Shown here piece by piece: positions 1 to 13,600 of a stretch of DNA of 64,000 nucleotides. The translations under genes were made by a program, and so were the position numbers. Below the pieces are notes generated by a model. That model saw only the letters and a program-made list of their open reading frames with translations. It did no database searches and had not been told where the DNA came from. Position 1 is the stretch's first letter, and each line of letters starts with the position of its first letter. The DNA comes from Aphelocoma coerulescens (lineage: Eukaryota; Chordata; Aves; Passeriformes; Corvidae): positions 32,630,001-32,694,000 of the forward strand of contig NC_091020.1 in NCBI RefSeq assembly GCF_041296385.1, given 5' to 3'.

Positions 1-1443
1 GGGGAGGTGGGAGCTCTCACTGGGATGCTGCAGAGAAGAGGGAGAGGGAAGATTAGGACCACTGTGCTCCTCGAGCTGTAAGGGGTGACACTGGGGTCTC
101 TTCTTCCCCAGCTCTCCGAAGGCTTTATGCTGTGATGGATTTAGACAAATGAATGCAAATCCTGTATTTGTACTTCTCCTGACATGGAGCTGCTTGAAAT
201 AATCACAAGTCTCAGGAAACCAAACAGAATCTGGCAGCTCAGAGTTATCTTTTAACTTGAGCAAAATGAGAGGAGTCCTTGATTTGGGGTGGCTTGTGGA
301 GTGCTTCTGGGGGATGAAATGGCTTCTCATTTTATGGCAACACAGATTCACTGGGAAGAGGCAATCAGTCCTGTCCTCTACCAAACTGCCATGTTCAATT
401 CACTTTATTACAGACCAACAGTCCAAAGCTGCATCTGACCAACAGAAATGCTTATTGAATGTGTATTGAACATTTGTTCAGTGCATATTGAGTATGACAC
501 CATTATTACTGCATTCCTTGCTCCCAAACAAAGGCTGAAATGTTTATGATTTGGGCTCAGTTTAAGAACAAGTTTGATCTACAGTTTCCAGACCTAGAAG
601 GACAGTTTCTTATGGCTGTACACCTCTAAGAGCAGATGATGTGTCCTTCAATGGTTTAGATCTTCACTTAATGTTTATGTTACTCATCATTTTGTAGATG
701 TGCTCCCTTTCAAGCTTGTGTTTCACTTGAATTAGTCCATTTTGGGTGCTGCTGTTTCCTTCCTGGGCTGCCACCAGCCCATTGTGGTCCCTATGTTTTT
801 TGTGTCCCTGTGAGCACATGGTGCCACAGAACGATTATTGAAAATACCAGGGTTCCATGCATTTTATAGGCTGTCTTACCTTGTGTCACAAGGTCTGTTT
901 GGAAAGGGCTCTGGTAAAATTCTGCTGAGAATAGAATGTAGTATTTCTCTGGGAGGAGGATGCCCAAGGGTTTGCTGCACCTCAGATAACTTCATGTCTG
1001 CTCTCACCCTTAAGAGCACACAAAGAAATTTGGTGGTATTTTAGATGCTTGGGGGTTTTTTATGAAGCTGGGAAATTCTCTTGAGAGGATCTATTTTATT
1101 TATATTTTTTAGTTCATTTAGGTGTGCTTGTGCCAAGGAGTAACACAGGGTTGTTGGTCTGGGTGGCTGAGCCACCCTGACACTGGGAAGCAGGCTTTGC
1201 AGGATGGATTTACTTCCAAGTGTCTAAGACAAATGACATAAGTACTTGTCTAGGGGAGAAGACCACAGCCATGACATCCTGCTGTGGAAACCATCCTGGA
1301 ATGTCAAATCTCCTTTGGGAAATGCAGAGGTAGCCTGAGAGCTGAGGTCTGTGCCACCAGCTCAGGAAGCCCAGCGTTCCCAAGCCTGACCTGCAAACGT
1401 GAATCTCACTGTGCTCACCAGTCTCTGCTTTGATTTTCCCCAG
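1..1443 (+). other. TACC2: TACC2 intron (3' part)
   Basis: Non-coding sequence ending in a pyrimidine-rich acceptor (TTTTCCCCAG at 1434-1443). No upstream TACC2 exon, CpG-rich promoter or recognisable repeat was seen. The preceding exon must lie outside the window, because the exon at 1444 begins with the last base of a codon. Confidence 0.75.
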
Positions 1444-1601
1444 GAGCTCTGACTCTGAAGAAGCATTTGAGACCCCGGAGTCCACTACACCTGTCAAGGC
1501 ACCACCTTCACCTCCACAGCCACCCCCTGAAGCAGCAGCAGCAGTTGTTGCAGACGTAGCAGAGCAAGAAATAAAGCCTCAGCTGCCTGTGGAAGATACA
1601 G
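1444..1601 (+). CDS. TACC2: TACC2 coding exon, Pro/Ala-rich (first in window)
   Basis: The acceptor is ...CCCCAG and the donor G|GTAATG. It enters with one base finishing a codon and leaves after one base. It encodes [17 protein letters not shown], then a proline-rich run (SPPQPPPE) and four alanines from a GCA run, then acidic residues. The first motif is conserved at this place in vertebrate TACC2; the Pro/Ala tract is low complexity and likely disordered. Confidence 0.93.
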
Positions 1602-4600
1602 GTAATGAGTGGGACACATTACTGAGGGAGGTGAATATGCAGAGAGCTGTTTCTCTAAGCACAGGCAAGGAATTAATGCTAATAAATTGGCTTCTGGAAT
1701 ATTAATTAATTACCCATGGAGAGAGGAAAAAGCCTGTTGCCTCCTGGAATAAAGTATTGGAGAATCTGTCCATAACGTTTGAAAAATATTAAAGAAAAGA
1801 GGAGCTTTGTAGAAAAGAATTTAATTCCTTTTGAACCAAGCTTCTTTTTGTAGGGCCTTTAGAAAGTCAGATGAGTAGAAAAAGGAGATGTGAGTTGCAG
1901 ATGCAGGTTCCTGTGTAAGCACTGTTAACTGTGACAATTAACAAAATGCCATTTTCAAATGTGTTACCTGAAACAGGAGGTGATCAAAAAGCCCGTTAGA
2001 ACAACAGAAATACTGATTTCATTGGAGGAACACAGGGCTATGTATGAATGTATGTATGGTATATATATGTGAAAATTGGTACATACTGGGAAAATAAAAT
2101 CCTTGAAAAGGCAGAATTGTGTTTAAAACCCAAAGAAATTCGTTCCCCATAGAAGTGTTCTTTGTTCTCCAGATTGAGTAATGGAATATGAGGGAGTAGA
2201 AAGCATGCTATTAGCCCAAAATAACTTTGTTTGGGCTGTTGGATGACAGCTCAACAGTTTGAGAATGAATCCCCCATTATGCTGTCTTTTTTCCCATCTG
2301 AAAGTCAAGTCATCTTGATCACCTGGCTAAACTGTATGAAGATAATATTTCTCCCAGCAGTCTAAAGCTCACTTGTATTGTGTTTGGAAAGAGTTGTAAC
2401 GTCCCACTAAAGGTCTCAAGCCACCTAAAGCATTTCTGGGAGTTATTCATTAAGCAATGCTCTTTAAGATCATGATTTATGATACAAGTTTATAAGAAGC
2501 TTCAAGGATTTTCAACAAACTGATTTCACAAAATAAAAATTAAATACTGAGGCATCCTGATGCTATTTACTTTCTGCTGTTAGAGTTCCCTCGTCATTGT
2601 ACCAAAAGTTACTCATTCTGCATCTTCTTTCCTTTTTTTAAATCCTTGGCAATCCAACGATTACAAAGTAAGTGCTCAGAGAACAAAAGAACACACGTGC
2701 TGAACAGGATTGGAGTGTGCTTTTAATTACTGCAGTAGATTATCTTCAAGCCCTTGATTACACATGTGCTTCCCTGGCACGTGTGATTCTTGTCTCCTTC
2801 CATCCCAGTTCTCCCCCTCCTTTCTTTCACATCTTTCTGAAGAAAAGTGGCAAACTGAATATATCTATTCATAGCCAGTGTGAACTTTATTGAAGGCCAT
2901 TGGATGGCAGAGAGGAAACCACTTCATTTGCAAATCAGATTGTCAATGGGAGGCAAGTTACAGCAAAGTGACAGAGCTATGTTCAGTGTTCCAAAATGAT
3001 GCAAAACACAATTATACAACAGGGGAATTTATTGGAGGGGAAGAAGATGTGTAATGCGGAAAAAATCCAAATGTGGGAGGGCAACACAAAGCATTCATTT
3101 GTTTTGGAAATCTTTAGGAGAAATAAATAATACTAAGACTGTAGTTTAGGTGTTTAGAAATGAGAAAAGTTAAACATTTTGTACTTTATAAACCACTTGA
3201 GTGTCTTGTAGTTTATTTATTTCCTAAGTTATGCATGTGGCTGCGCACAAAGAGAGCGAGTCCCTTCCTCAGGGCTCACAGGCATTGAAGCAGAGTTCCT
3301 GGATGGTACCATACAGCTTAAAGAACAGGTTTCAGTAAAGGAGGAGTGAGGAATATGGGCAGCTGGAGAGCCTGGCACAGGCATAGGGAGAGGCAGCACT
3401 GTCCTGCTGGGTTCCTGGTTCAGCAGCCACATGGCTTTGTCTTCCACATGGGGTGGGTGACAGAGCCTATGTTTGGGTGCAAGGAGGGAGCACAGTAAGT
3501 GTTTAAAGGATTATTTCATCTATAGCTGACAATAATTACTTATGCAGATGGCTGTAGTTGTGCTGTGTGATATCATTAGCACAGCAGCTGGACCCCACTG
3601 CCGGAAAGGCAAGAGGAGAGTTTTTAATTAGGTTGACTTCAATGGTAGTTTCATAAATATGATGAAAGTGAACTAAGCTGGACTCATGCTGGGTTTGTGC
3701 CAGCTCCTGATGGGGCAAAACCTGCTGCATGGCTCTGGTCCATCAGCAGCAGAGCAGAGGAGGGGAGTCAGTCTGAGGGCAAGTCTGGAGGGGACGAGGA
3801 GCAACAGAGCAAGTATGGAAACTACCCCTGGGCCCCTGGAAGTGCCACCAATGAGCTCTTCCATTCCTCCCTAAATAAATTGTGGGAAACATGGGTTATA
3901 ATCTCAAGGCAAATTGGAGAGTTTGAGGTTGCACTTACTATGTTTTGTCACTATTTTAAATTATTGTTGCGTGTCTCCTCAGCTTCTCAATGTCCTCTTG
4001 TTCCTTGTTTCATCCATCTGAGTACCAGAATGTCCCCCAAGCCCATTCTCCCAAATACCCTGGTTTTGGCCAGGAATTCCTGCCTAGGAATTTTCTGTCA
4101 CCCCTACTGCCTTCCCCAGCTGAGTATTGAATTCAGATGGTATTCGCAGGGGAGATGTGAGAGCTGGAGTCCCCTGTGTGTATTGTAGCCCAGCAATCAG
4201 GATATGGGGCACCTGTGTTTGAGTCTTTCTGGTGCCAGGGAAATTTGAGGTCAGGCTTTCCAGTAGAGACATTACAGTCCAGACAAAAACAAACTAAATT
4301 TTTGGTATGGAAAGCGTTGCTCTTCAGTGTTTTTCCTCTTGAAGCCTGACACGTAAAATTCGAGAAGAAACTTTTGTATACAAAGTTTTCTCTCAGAATA
4401 AATGACAAAAGTATTTTTACAGAACTTTAAAAAAGTGGTACTAATTGATTTCCTGACATCAAAGGGTTGTCATAACAAGAAGAAATTTGAAATAAACTGT
4501 GTTTGAAAATTTCTAGTGTTAGGTAACTCCAATTCTTACATGCTTTTGGCATTTTTTCCTCATAACGTAGTAAGTGGGTGCATGCTGTATGCATTTTCCA

Positions 4601-7600
4601 GACGTTTGCCTTTGTTTGCTTTTTCTCTAGAACACAGAACTGGAATTTAATTTTTGCTGTATTTAGTATATTTAGTTTGTATATCAAACTTATAATATCT
4701 GTTTAAATTTTATTGCTAAGCCTGTCAGAATAGTGTTTCATTTTGTTTCCAGCTCAGCATGTTAAGGCTTATTTTCAGTTTATTGGGGTTCCCTCTGCTT
4801 TAGAGATGCTTCAGCACAGTAGCCTCTTGCCTTGGCTACTTCTTTAAAGGAGCAACAGAAAATTGTTTTGTTGATTAATGCACACAGTCTTACAATATCT
4901 TATTTAGGCTTTCAGGCACAGGGTGGGATTCTTTGGTCTGTCCTGTGCAGGGCCAGGAGTTGGACTTCAGTGATCTTTGTGGGTCCCTTCCAACTCAGGA
5001 TATTCTGTGGTTCTGTGACTTTCTAGCGACTTCTGGTTCTGCCATAACAGGTGCCAGATGAAGATGCCCAATGTTAAATATTCCATGTAGCTCTAATATT
5101 TAGGTCTCATCACCTGGATACAAGAAGTCTGAGTTTTATGTTGTTGGGGTTGGGGTTGGGTTTTTCCATAGTTGATCCAGTCAAAATTTATCTGAAATCA
5201 GAGGAATTTCCTAGTGAACTTGGACCTTTTTTTTTTTTTGAATGAAATGAGAGAGTTTGAGGAGCTTGCCTGGTTTTTTTATTGCAGTGTAAGTTCCACA
5301 GCTATCCTCCACATTCTTGGAGTGCTTTATAAAACTTAATACCTACACTTGTGGGCAGCTCTTACCAGTACAAATTGTGGGTGACTCAGTGCCAATAAAA
5401 GGCATAAACCTGACTGAAAACCTTGTGCTGGTCTCTCTCTGGGGCAAGTTCTGTCTTAATTCCCATAGCTTGTGTCATAGTATGTTCCTTTGTGATCAAA
5501 CTGCATTTTAATAAAATACTGTAGTGATACTGATTGGCTTCACTTTGTGTTGTAAAAGAACAAATGTCACTGCTCTCTGAACAGGCTGTTAATGTCAGGA
5601 AAGAATGGTCTTCATGTCCCTTTGTAGTGATAAAGCCTTGAGTACCATTTATATCTCCTGCCCCAGCAATTCTGCTGTTACCAGGAGTGAGCCAGTCCTG
5701 TCGTAAAGCCAGAAGAGGCTGACAGCAGCATTTCACTTCTGCCAAGAGCCATGTTTTCTGAGGCAGTTTCATATCTTGTTTCATAAAGAAACAATAAAAA
5801 TACCGAGCAACACTCTGCAGAAATCCGTATTCTTGAGTAAAAAGGATTTGATGAGGAGGAAGTCGTGAAATAAGCAGTTAAAGAAGATTAAAGCCCTGCA
5901 CTGTGTGGAGCACACAGAATTTAAATGCTGGTTTGTTGAGAGTAGCTTGCACACTCCCTTTGCGTGATGCATCCCAAACCTCAGCCTCTTATTTACAGTC
6001 CAAGTCCTGCAGGGCAGTGGTTTATTTTATTTTATTTTGCTTTGTTTTAATGCATGTTTATACTACTTTGAACCGGGGCCTCGGTGCTGTTGGGGGCTTT
6101 GACTCAGGCTGGAATGAAAACAGTGCATAACTGCAGCCCATTCCTTGTTCAGATCCCACTTTCATTTCACGCTGACCTACATTTGTACTCCGCTGACATC
6201 CCAGTGTTTATTGTGATGTATTCCCCTGAAGTGCCTTCCATTCTCCTTTCAGGGTGAAAGGGACAGATTAGGCTAATGCTGGAGGTTTATGGCACTCTCT
6301 GAGTGCCCTTAACAGGAGTCCCATCAGTGTCACAAAGTGATGTGTGTGTGTGAAGTGAGCACCAGCTCGGCTGGCAAACGAAGCCTAATTAATGACCCCT
6401 CAGCCAGGCTGAAACCAAGCCCAAACCAGTGGGGATTAAGGAGAAAAATAAACTGTTCTGCGGTACTGCCACACTATTAGCATTCATTTAGCAGAAAAAC
6501 ACATTAGAATATTATTTTAATTGATGTAGCCTAGTGAACTTTCACAGTCTTGAAAGAGAAACTGCGTAGCTGTCATCCCTTTGACAGTCTCTGGAAGTAC
6601 ATGGTGCCACTTTGGGAAATGTGTCCAATTCCCTTAAATCCTTTTCTGTCCTCTACACCCATAAATAATAATTCTTGCAGTCTCTGAGCAGACATACAAT
6701 TTCTTCTGAAACAAAGGAAAAATTTTTTTCCCTGTTCTTAATCCATTCATAGCTTCTCACTAAAATAATAATTGATGGTCTGTATTGCTTTTATGAACAC
6801 TGTTAATGAATGTGGCGGGGCAAAATGAGAGTTATTTTGCAAAACATGTCAGGGTTGGTATGAAAAGGATGAGTGGAAATGTCTCTGAAATCGTTTAGGG
6901 TTGAGCAAAGCATTCTTTTTTGTTTGACTGTTTTTCTTTGTAATTGCATAATTTTAAAAAAATGACAATGTGAAGAAGGCTGTGTTGCTTCAACAGGAAA
7001 CACGGGGGCATTTTGTTCTTGATGAGAGCTGAGAGCAGCTGGCTGAGCCCAGCCTGAAGTGGGAGCTGGGGAGAGCTGTCCCAGGTCTATGGTACCCCAC
7101 AGAGACACACAGGGACAGAGGTGATCGTGGTACATTCACATCAGTGTAGTACAGTCACAGCAGGAGCAAACCATATGCAGGATTTGTAAAACATTTGGAT
7201 AATCAGCCTAATGAGCTGGAAGGCAGCAAGGAAGGACCTTCACCTTCATGCTTTCCTACCTATATATCTTCTGGATTTTTGTTATGCACTCTTGTCTTTT
7301 TCTACTTTGTCCAATAGAGTTATATCCCAGATGAAGAGACTTCTGTAAATCATTTTAGGATTCCATTCAATAAGAAGACCTTTAATTGCAATGGAAAGCT
7401 GCTTGGATTAAGAGGCTTAACATTTAAATCTCTCTACAAAATTTTCTTCTCATCAACAAGTTAGAACTACACTTGGAAAAACTTGGTTTAAATAATCTGT
7501 AGGGAGCTTCTAGCTTTTTAAAGGAAGATTTTTCAGCTGAAAATATTTGTGGAGTTCTCTAAATGAATTTTTTTTTTTTACCTTTACCATAATTTATTTC

Positions 7601-10600
7601 ATACTAAGTTCTCAATTATTCATCTCTTATTATAAACTTGTAATTATGAGGTCAGAGTAGAGTATATTGAGTGCTTGGGGCAGATAGAGGAGCAGCATTG
7701 ATGGGTTGTGGAGAGGAAGCCATTTTCCTCTGGGTAAATTGGTAAAAATAGCACATGGGAAACAAAACTTAAGGTCAACATGTAATTACCGAAGCACCAG
7801 TCAATTTACAGAGCATAAGAGCTCTGACATGATTGTGTGACTCTTTATAGTAGTAGAAAATGGGAGTAAAAAAGTGCTTTATGTGCAAATGTCATAGGTT
7901 AGCAAGCATAGGGACAAACCGCCCCGGACAAACCCAACCCGCGACAGCAGCTTTTCTGGTATTTGGAATATTTAGTGCATTATGGTGATATCCATCTCTA
8001 TAAGTGATAGTTTAGAAGAGATGCTTTAGAGGCTGTTGCAAACATGTATGTTGTCTTTTTGTGAAACTTGCCTTGAATCCTGTACTGGGGAAAACAGATC
8101 TATTTTTTCCCCTAATCTAGTTCTTGTATTGGAAAAGTCACTTCGGTTTGCTTAGTGAATTTGTATGATTTTAATGCCTTTTTCTTTTACTTGCAGTAAT
8201 ACTAGATTGTAACAAAACTTCCTAAGCCCCAGTTGTAAAAATCTGTTTGAAGTCCGCTGAGTTTTCTGTGTGTTCCCACAGGACTGTGTTCAGAAGCTGA
8301 ACCCGTAACCGATGTGTCACACAGTGAACCAGTTCAAGAGAGCCCTTTCCGTCCCCCTCCCCATTCTTTCTCCACTGTCTTCGACGAGGACAAGCCCATA
8401 GCCAGCAGTGGAACCTACAACTTGGACTTTGATAACATCGAGCTGGTCGATTCTCTCCATGCCTTAGGAACGAGCTCTGCAGAGCCGAAGAATCGTGACC
8501 CCAAAGCAAATGTCCGGAGAAAATCCACGGATTCGGTCCCAGTTTCCAAATCCACGTTGTCTCGATCTCTCAGCCTGCAGGCCAGTGATTTTGATGGAGC
8601 ATCTTACCTTGGCAACAGTGAGACGTTAGCACCGTCAGCAGATGTGTACGGTACTGGTTCGAGCAGTGCTTCCAGTACCCTCAAGAGAACGAAAAAACCC
8701 AGACCAGCTTCCTTAAAAAAGAAGCAATCAGCCAAAAAACCTCTGGATGCTCCCTTGGTGAAGGAAACCCCACAAGAACCTCCTGAGCTTGGCCACGCAG
8801 CTTGTGAGGATAAAGCATCTGAGGTGAAGGCTGACTCAGCAAAGCCCGAATGTACTGAACCTTCCAAAATCTCTGCTGAGAAAGAGGAGGCCCCGCCTGT
8901 GCCTGAAGGATCCGACCCTTCGGATCCGGACCGTTTCGAAGGGATTGGTGCATTTAGCTCCGGAGGTGGCAAGGTGCAGAACTCTCCCCCTGCCAGCAGG
9001 AAAACACTACCTCTAACAACGGCCCCCGAGGCTGTGGAGGTGACTCCGCCGGACACCGGGGGACAGGAGGACCCTCCCGTCAAAGGCGTCGCGGTGAGGC
9101 TGGAGTTCGATTACTCTGAGGAGAAAGGGGGGAGCGAAGACCAGCAGGAGAGCACTCCTCCTCCCAAAAAAGCAGGGAAAAAGCCTGGTGCTAAAATGCC
9201 GCTACGGAGGCCAAAGACTAAAAAACCGGTGGAGAAGCTTGACAATGCTCCAACCACCCCGACCAAGTCGCCCACTGATCCAAATGAAATCCCCATCACA
9301 AAAGGCTCTTACACTTTTGATATCGACAAGTGGGATGATCCCAATTTTAACCCCTTCTCATCCAGTACAAAAATGCAGGAATCGCCCAAACTGCCCCAAC
9401 AAACTTACAGCTTCGAGCCAGACATGTGTGAGGACTCCATTGACCCTTTCAAGTCTTCTTCTAAGATAGCCAGCTCACCCTCCAAATCTCCAGCTTCCTT
9501 TGAGATACCAGCCAGTGCCAATGAAACGAATGGAACGGAAGGAGACAGCCTGAACAAACCTGCCAAGAAGAAGAAGACGCCACTAAAAACGTAAGTTAAA
9601 GGGCAGAGGCGTTTCTAGAATAGAAGCAGCCCGTTCCTCCCCCTTAGCATAGTTACACAGGATTTATATTTGAATAGAGAGAGGGAGATGACCGTAGGTG
9701 TTGGTGGTCAGAACTGGAGTCATGCTGGGAGGCCGTTCCTGCTCTCCCTCAACCTGTTTCCTCAATAATTTGATATTTCCAGAGCTACCAACCCACATTA
9801 GGCAATGGCGTTTTTTAAGTCTTTGCACTCCGTGTAGTTTTGAACCTGGTTAAATTGTAATTTTATCAGATTCGTACCCAATTTTCTGTGATCTCATCCT
9901 GGGAAATTGATGCTGTTTAAGATGATCAAAGTAATCACACCAGCACAACTATTTCGTGAATCATTGTTTTTGAGCGTGGGATGTGAAATAGTAAGGCAGT
10001 GACAAATCTCATACTGCAAGCAGCAGGAAGATGGTTTTATCCAGTGACTTATGGTATTTAAAAGAAAATAAACTGAAACAGAAGAGTGCAGTATTGAAAT
10101 GTTTTCTTTTTTACATACACAACTAAAAAATGTGAAAAAATTCCTTTTTGTGAGAGAGCTTACAGTTGTGCAGAAAGTTTAAAATCTCCAAAACTGCTAC
10201 ATGTTAGGGAAATATTCAGCTTTTAGACATAGGTGACAAATTCCAGGATAAATTTTCTACATTGCTGGTTTTAGGTATTTGGTTAAAAATCCCCGTGGCT
10301 GGTTGCTGATTTGCATGGTGCTTTATTTGTTCAGATATGGTTATTTTGAGTTGGTGACCACTAAGTTTATATCCCATATATCTGAAATTGATCTCCTGTG
10401 TGTATCTATAAGAAAGTATCTCAGTTCATGTCCCTTTATGGTTTAAATATTCCAGCTAGCTAACAAAAATGGGAGCAAAAATTTTAAATGCCAATTTAAG
10501 ATAAGAAGATAACATGCTTCATGTAAAGCAGTACAAAAGCTGATCTCCTATGCAGGGTGAGATGGAGGTTATTCAGATTTTTCTGAGCAGCCTCCTGCCT

Positions 10601-13600
10601 TCTAAGCTTCTAATTCGATTCCCTTGTCAGATTTGAGGAAGCTTGTGCCATTATTTTCTTCCTAGGGGCACTTCTGATTTACGGGTACTTTAGACCGCTG
10701 TGAAGTTGAGTTGTGTTCTTCGAGAGAGGAGCCTGTTTTTTTCTGGTGTTGCTTCTTTTTGTGAGGTATACCTGAAATTTAGTGGTAAATGACACATTTT
10801 CCAAACCTGCAGTCCAAACTGGTTTGGTCCAAACCAAGAAGATTTAAAAGTCTGACAGCAAGAGCAGAACAATTTGAGTCTTACTGGGGAAGTGCAGAGG
10901 GGAATTTTAATATCACCAGATCCTTAAGTTTTTGCAGCCAGCCAGAGTCTCCTTGTGTCTTCCAGTAGCTGGAGTTGACAGACCCCCAGTGTGGGCCTCT
11001 TGGGTTCTCCCATCTGCTTTGAATATTGGAAAGAATTCCAAAGTTATTAATTTAGGGGCAAAATGAGTTTACAGAGAGTTTGCTAAGCCACATTTGTCCT
11101 TGGGAAAATGAATCACCGGAAAACCCCGTCCTAGAATCACAAAGTTCACTGCTGGTCTTTATCATGGGGGAGAAGTGAATCTTCCCCAGCTCAGGGCTCA
11201 CAAGTTGTTGGGTCAGGAGGGCTGCAGGAATTCCCAGCCTGTGCTTGGCACTGCTTTCACTGTGTTGTGTTGTGTGTTGCTCACTGCAGCCCCATAACCT
11301 GCTTTTGCAAGTGTTCTTTGGGCTTTTGTTTTTTTTTTTTTTTTTTTTACAAAGAGGAGACTCTGCATATTAATAATACATTGCAGCCTGCAGCTGTGGT
11401 ACTTTCTAGAAGAAAATTACCCTAAGGCTTGTTAGGGGATGCCAGGGGAGGCAGTGGCAGGAGGGATTATTAGCACTGTTGAGGGGTGCAGGAATCAAAC
11501 CCTATGGACCAGTTTGAAAATGAGTTCCTCATGTGGAAGGCAGTGATTTCTAGATTAGGGATGAGGAAGCCAGGTGTGAGTTTAAGCCTTTGCTTAAGCC
11601 TTGCACTACTTTGAATCTGAGCCATGTGCTCAGTCTAATGTGTCAAATCAATAAAAATAAGCCATTTTTGTTCTTGAATGAAGCCTGCAAGCAGTCTAAG
11701 CATTGTGAAAAGATGAGGTTTTTAGAAGAGGTGTCAGCTTGATACAAATTGCTCTCCGGTCATCTACCTGAGTGCTGAGCTGCCTGGAGACAAATCACAT
11801 TGCTCAGGTGATGCTGAGCAAAGAGCAGCTGATGCCTCCCCAGTGCCAGCTCACAGTGATGAGTAAAAGTAGGTGGTTTGGAGAGACACTGCTTGTGCAG
11901 GCATTGCTCTGGAAGCTCTTGGATGGCTGGAGGCCGTTTAGAAATGGAAGGTGCCAGCTGTCGTGACCATTGCACATGAGGAGAGATGAGCAGAAGCTGC
12001 CAAGCTTATAAGTAAATGAGAACTTTTCCTAGCCTAAGCTGTTTGGCAGGGTTTGAGTCTGGTTTGGGAGATACCAGTTTGCTCTGTCAGAACACCAGGT
12101 TAGGCTTTGGAGAGAACCAAAACAGCTGAGATTTAAAGAAATGTCATTTTCCATCCTGACCTGGGTAGATGGTTTGAAATGGTCAAGTAGCTTTTTCTGT
12201 GCTGTCACAACACATCAGCAAACGTGACAAAAGCGGGAATAACCGTGCCCTCTCCTTAAGCTTAGCTGCCATTCAGGAACAGTTTTGCATCTCATATAAT
12301 AACAAATACTGTGTTTTGAAAAGCAAGCAGGTGGCCTCCATCATGGAAGGCAAGGACAGTTAGTGTGTTGAAAGGAAGTTGAAGGTGTCAGCTTTGAAAA
12401 ATGTGTTCTATAAGATGAAAGCGTGTCAGAAGTACAGCATTGAACTGGAAAACATTGAAGGACTTGATTAATATTTTTTTTCTCCTCATGTATTTCACAA
12501 TAAGAAGTAGGGGTTAAGATTATACAGGTAGAAAATATGCATGATCAGATTGCCTTAACACATTAACATTAACAGAGTATTTGTAGGTTAATCTTTTTTG
12601 TCAGTTCCTTCTGTCTGTCTCTCTTTTCTTTGTCTTATTTGTCTTAGGATGGTAGAAGATGTGATGTCTGTATGTTCTCTGTTGTAAGTAATTCTAAGCT
12701 AACAATTCAAATTTCCTCTTTGATTTATGGGCTTTTTAATTTTACTTATTTATTTTGCAGCATGATCAGTTATTATTCAGCATGAAGCTTTTATGTTAAT
12801 GATTTCACTTCACTTGCACATATGAAAGCTATTTTAAGTAAGATGCCTGACTGTGAATGAGTTTGAGGAATCTGTTGCCTCATTATCTGTTGCCTATCAA
12901 AGAAGATCCTCATTTAAAAACTGTATAGAGATTTTGTATCCTTGAGCTAAAATATGGAAGTTTTATTTCTACCACTGAACAACATTGTACAGTCAATTCT
13001 TTGTAACTACTGCATAAAGTGCTTGTCCTTCTTAAAGGAAAAAGTTATCCTTATTAATTCTGTCATCATAACTGGATAATTAATGGCATTGAACACACCA
13101 ATATTCAGCTGCCCAATTTATTTTACCCTCTAAAAGTGGTATTGATTTACCCTCTGCCGATTGAAACCCACCATTAGAATTTCTAGGGACAACCTTGCCA
13201 TCATTGCTCAGGGATGAGCTGGTGGGCACTAATTTTTGCCACTGCATCTCAGTTCAAACATAAAGTCTTCATCAGTGAGTTTGCTGTGGTATTTTTCTCC
13301 CTCTTGCAGCTCATAACATAAATGGTTTTGAATAACTCTGGCAATGTGCATCAAGGGAACAGATAGAGAATTAATTTATTTCTGGTTAGAAAATATTTTT
13401 AGCTAATTGTGAATAAACATAAAGGCAACATTCATAATTATCCACCATCATGACATAATGTACGTTCTTCATTCCTTTTGCTTGATTGAAAGCTGTGGGA
13501 TTTTGGAGGGCTACAGTGTTTGTGCTCCCAGTCTGCACTATGAGGTGTTGGGGGAACTGGAAGCAGAATTGCCATATTTCTTGTTGTATTTGTTTTTAAA

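Larger units (their letters stand above)
1602..8281 (+). other. TACC2: TACC2 intron, 6.7 kb
   Basis: Phase-1 intron between the Pro/Ala-rich exon and the large exon. It holds a CR1 3' end (4915-5019), a CpG-bearing block near 7897-7955 that may be an LTR end, a T run near 7568-7580, a short GT run near 6342, and a compact AT-rich block with homeobox-like TAATTA/ATTAAT words at 6360-6540. No other exon was recognised. Confidence 0.8.

Noticed and set aside
5386..5784. 132-codon minus-strand frame in an intron
   Set aside because: No domain, no splice context and no protein-like conservation cue; consistent with chance.
8604..9083. 159-codon antisense frame opposite the large TACC2 exon
   Set aside because: Shadow of a strongly supported exon; its composition mirrors the sense codons and it has no family resemblance.
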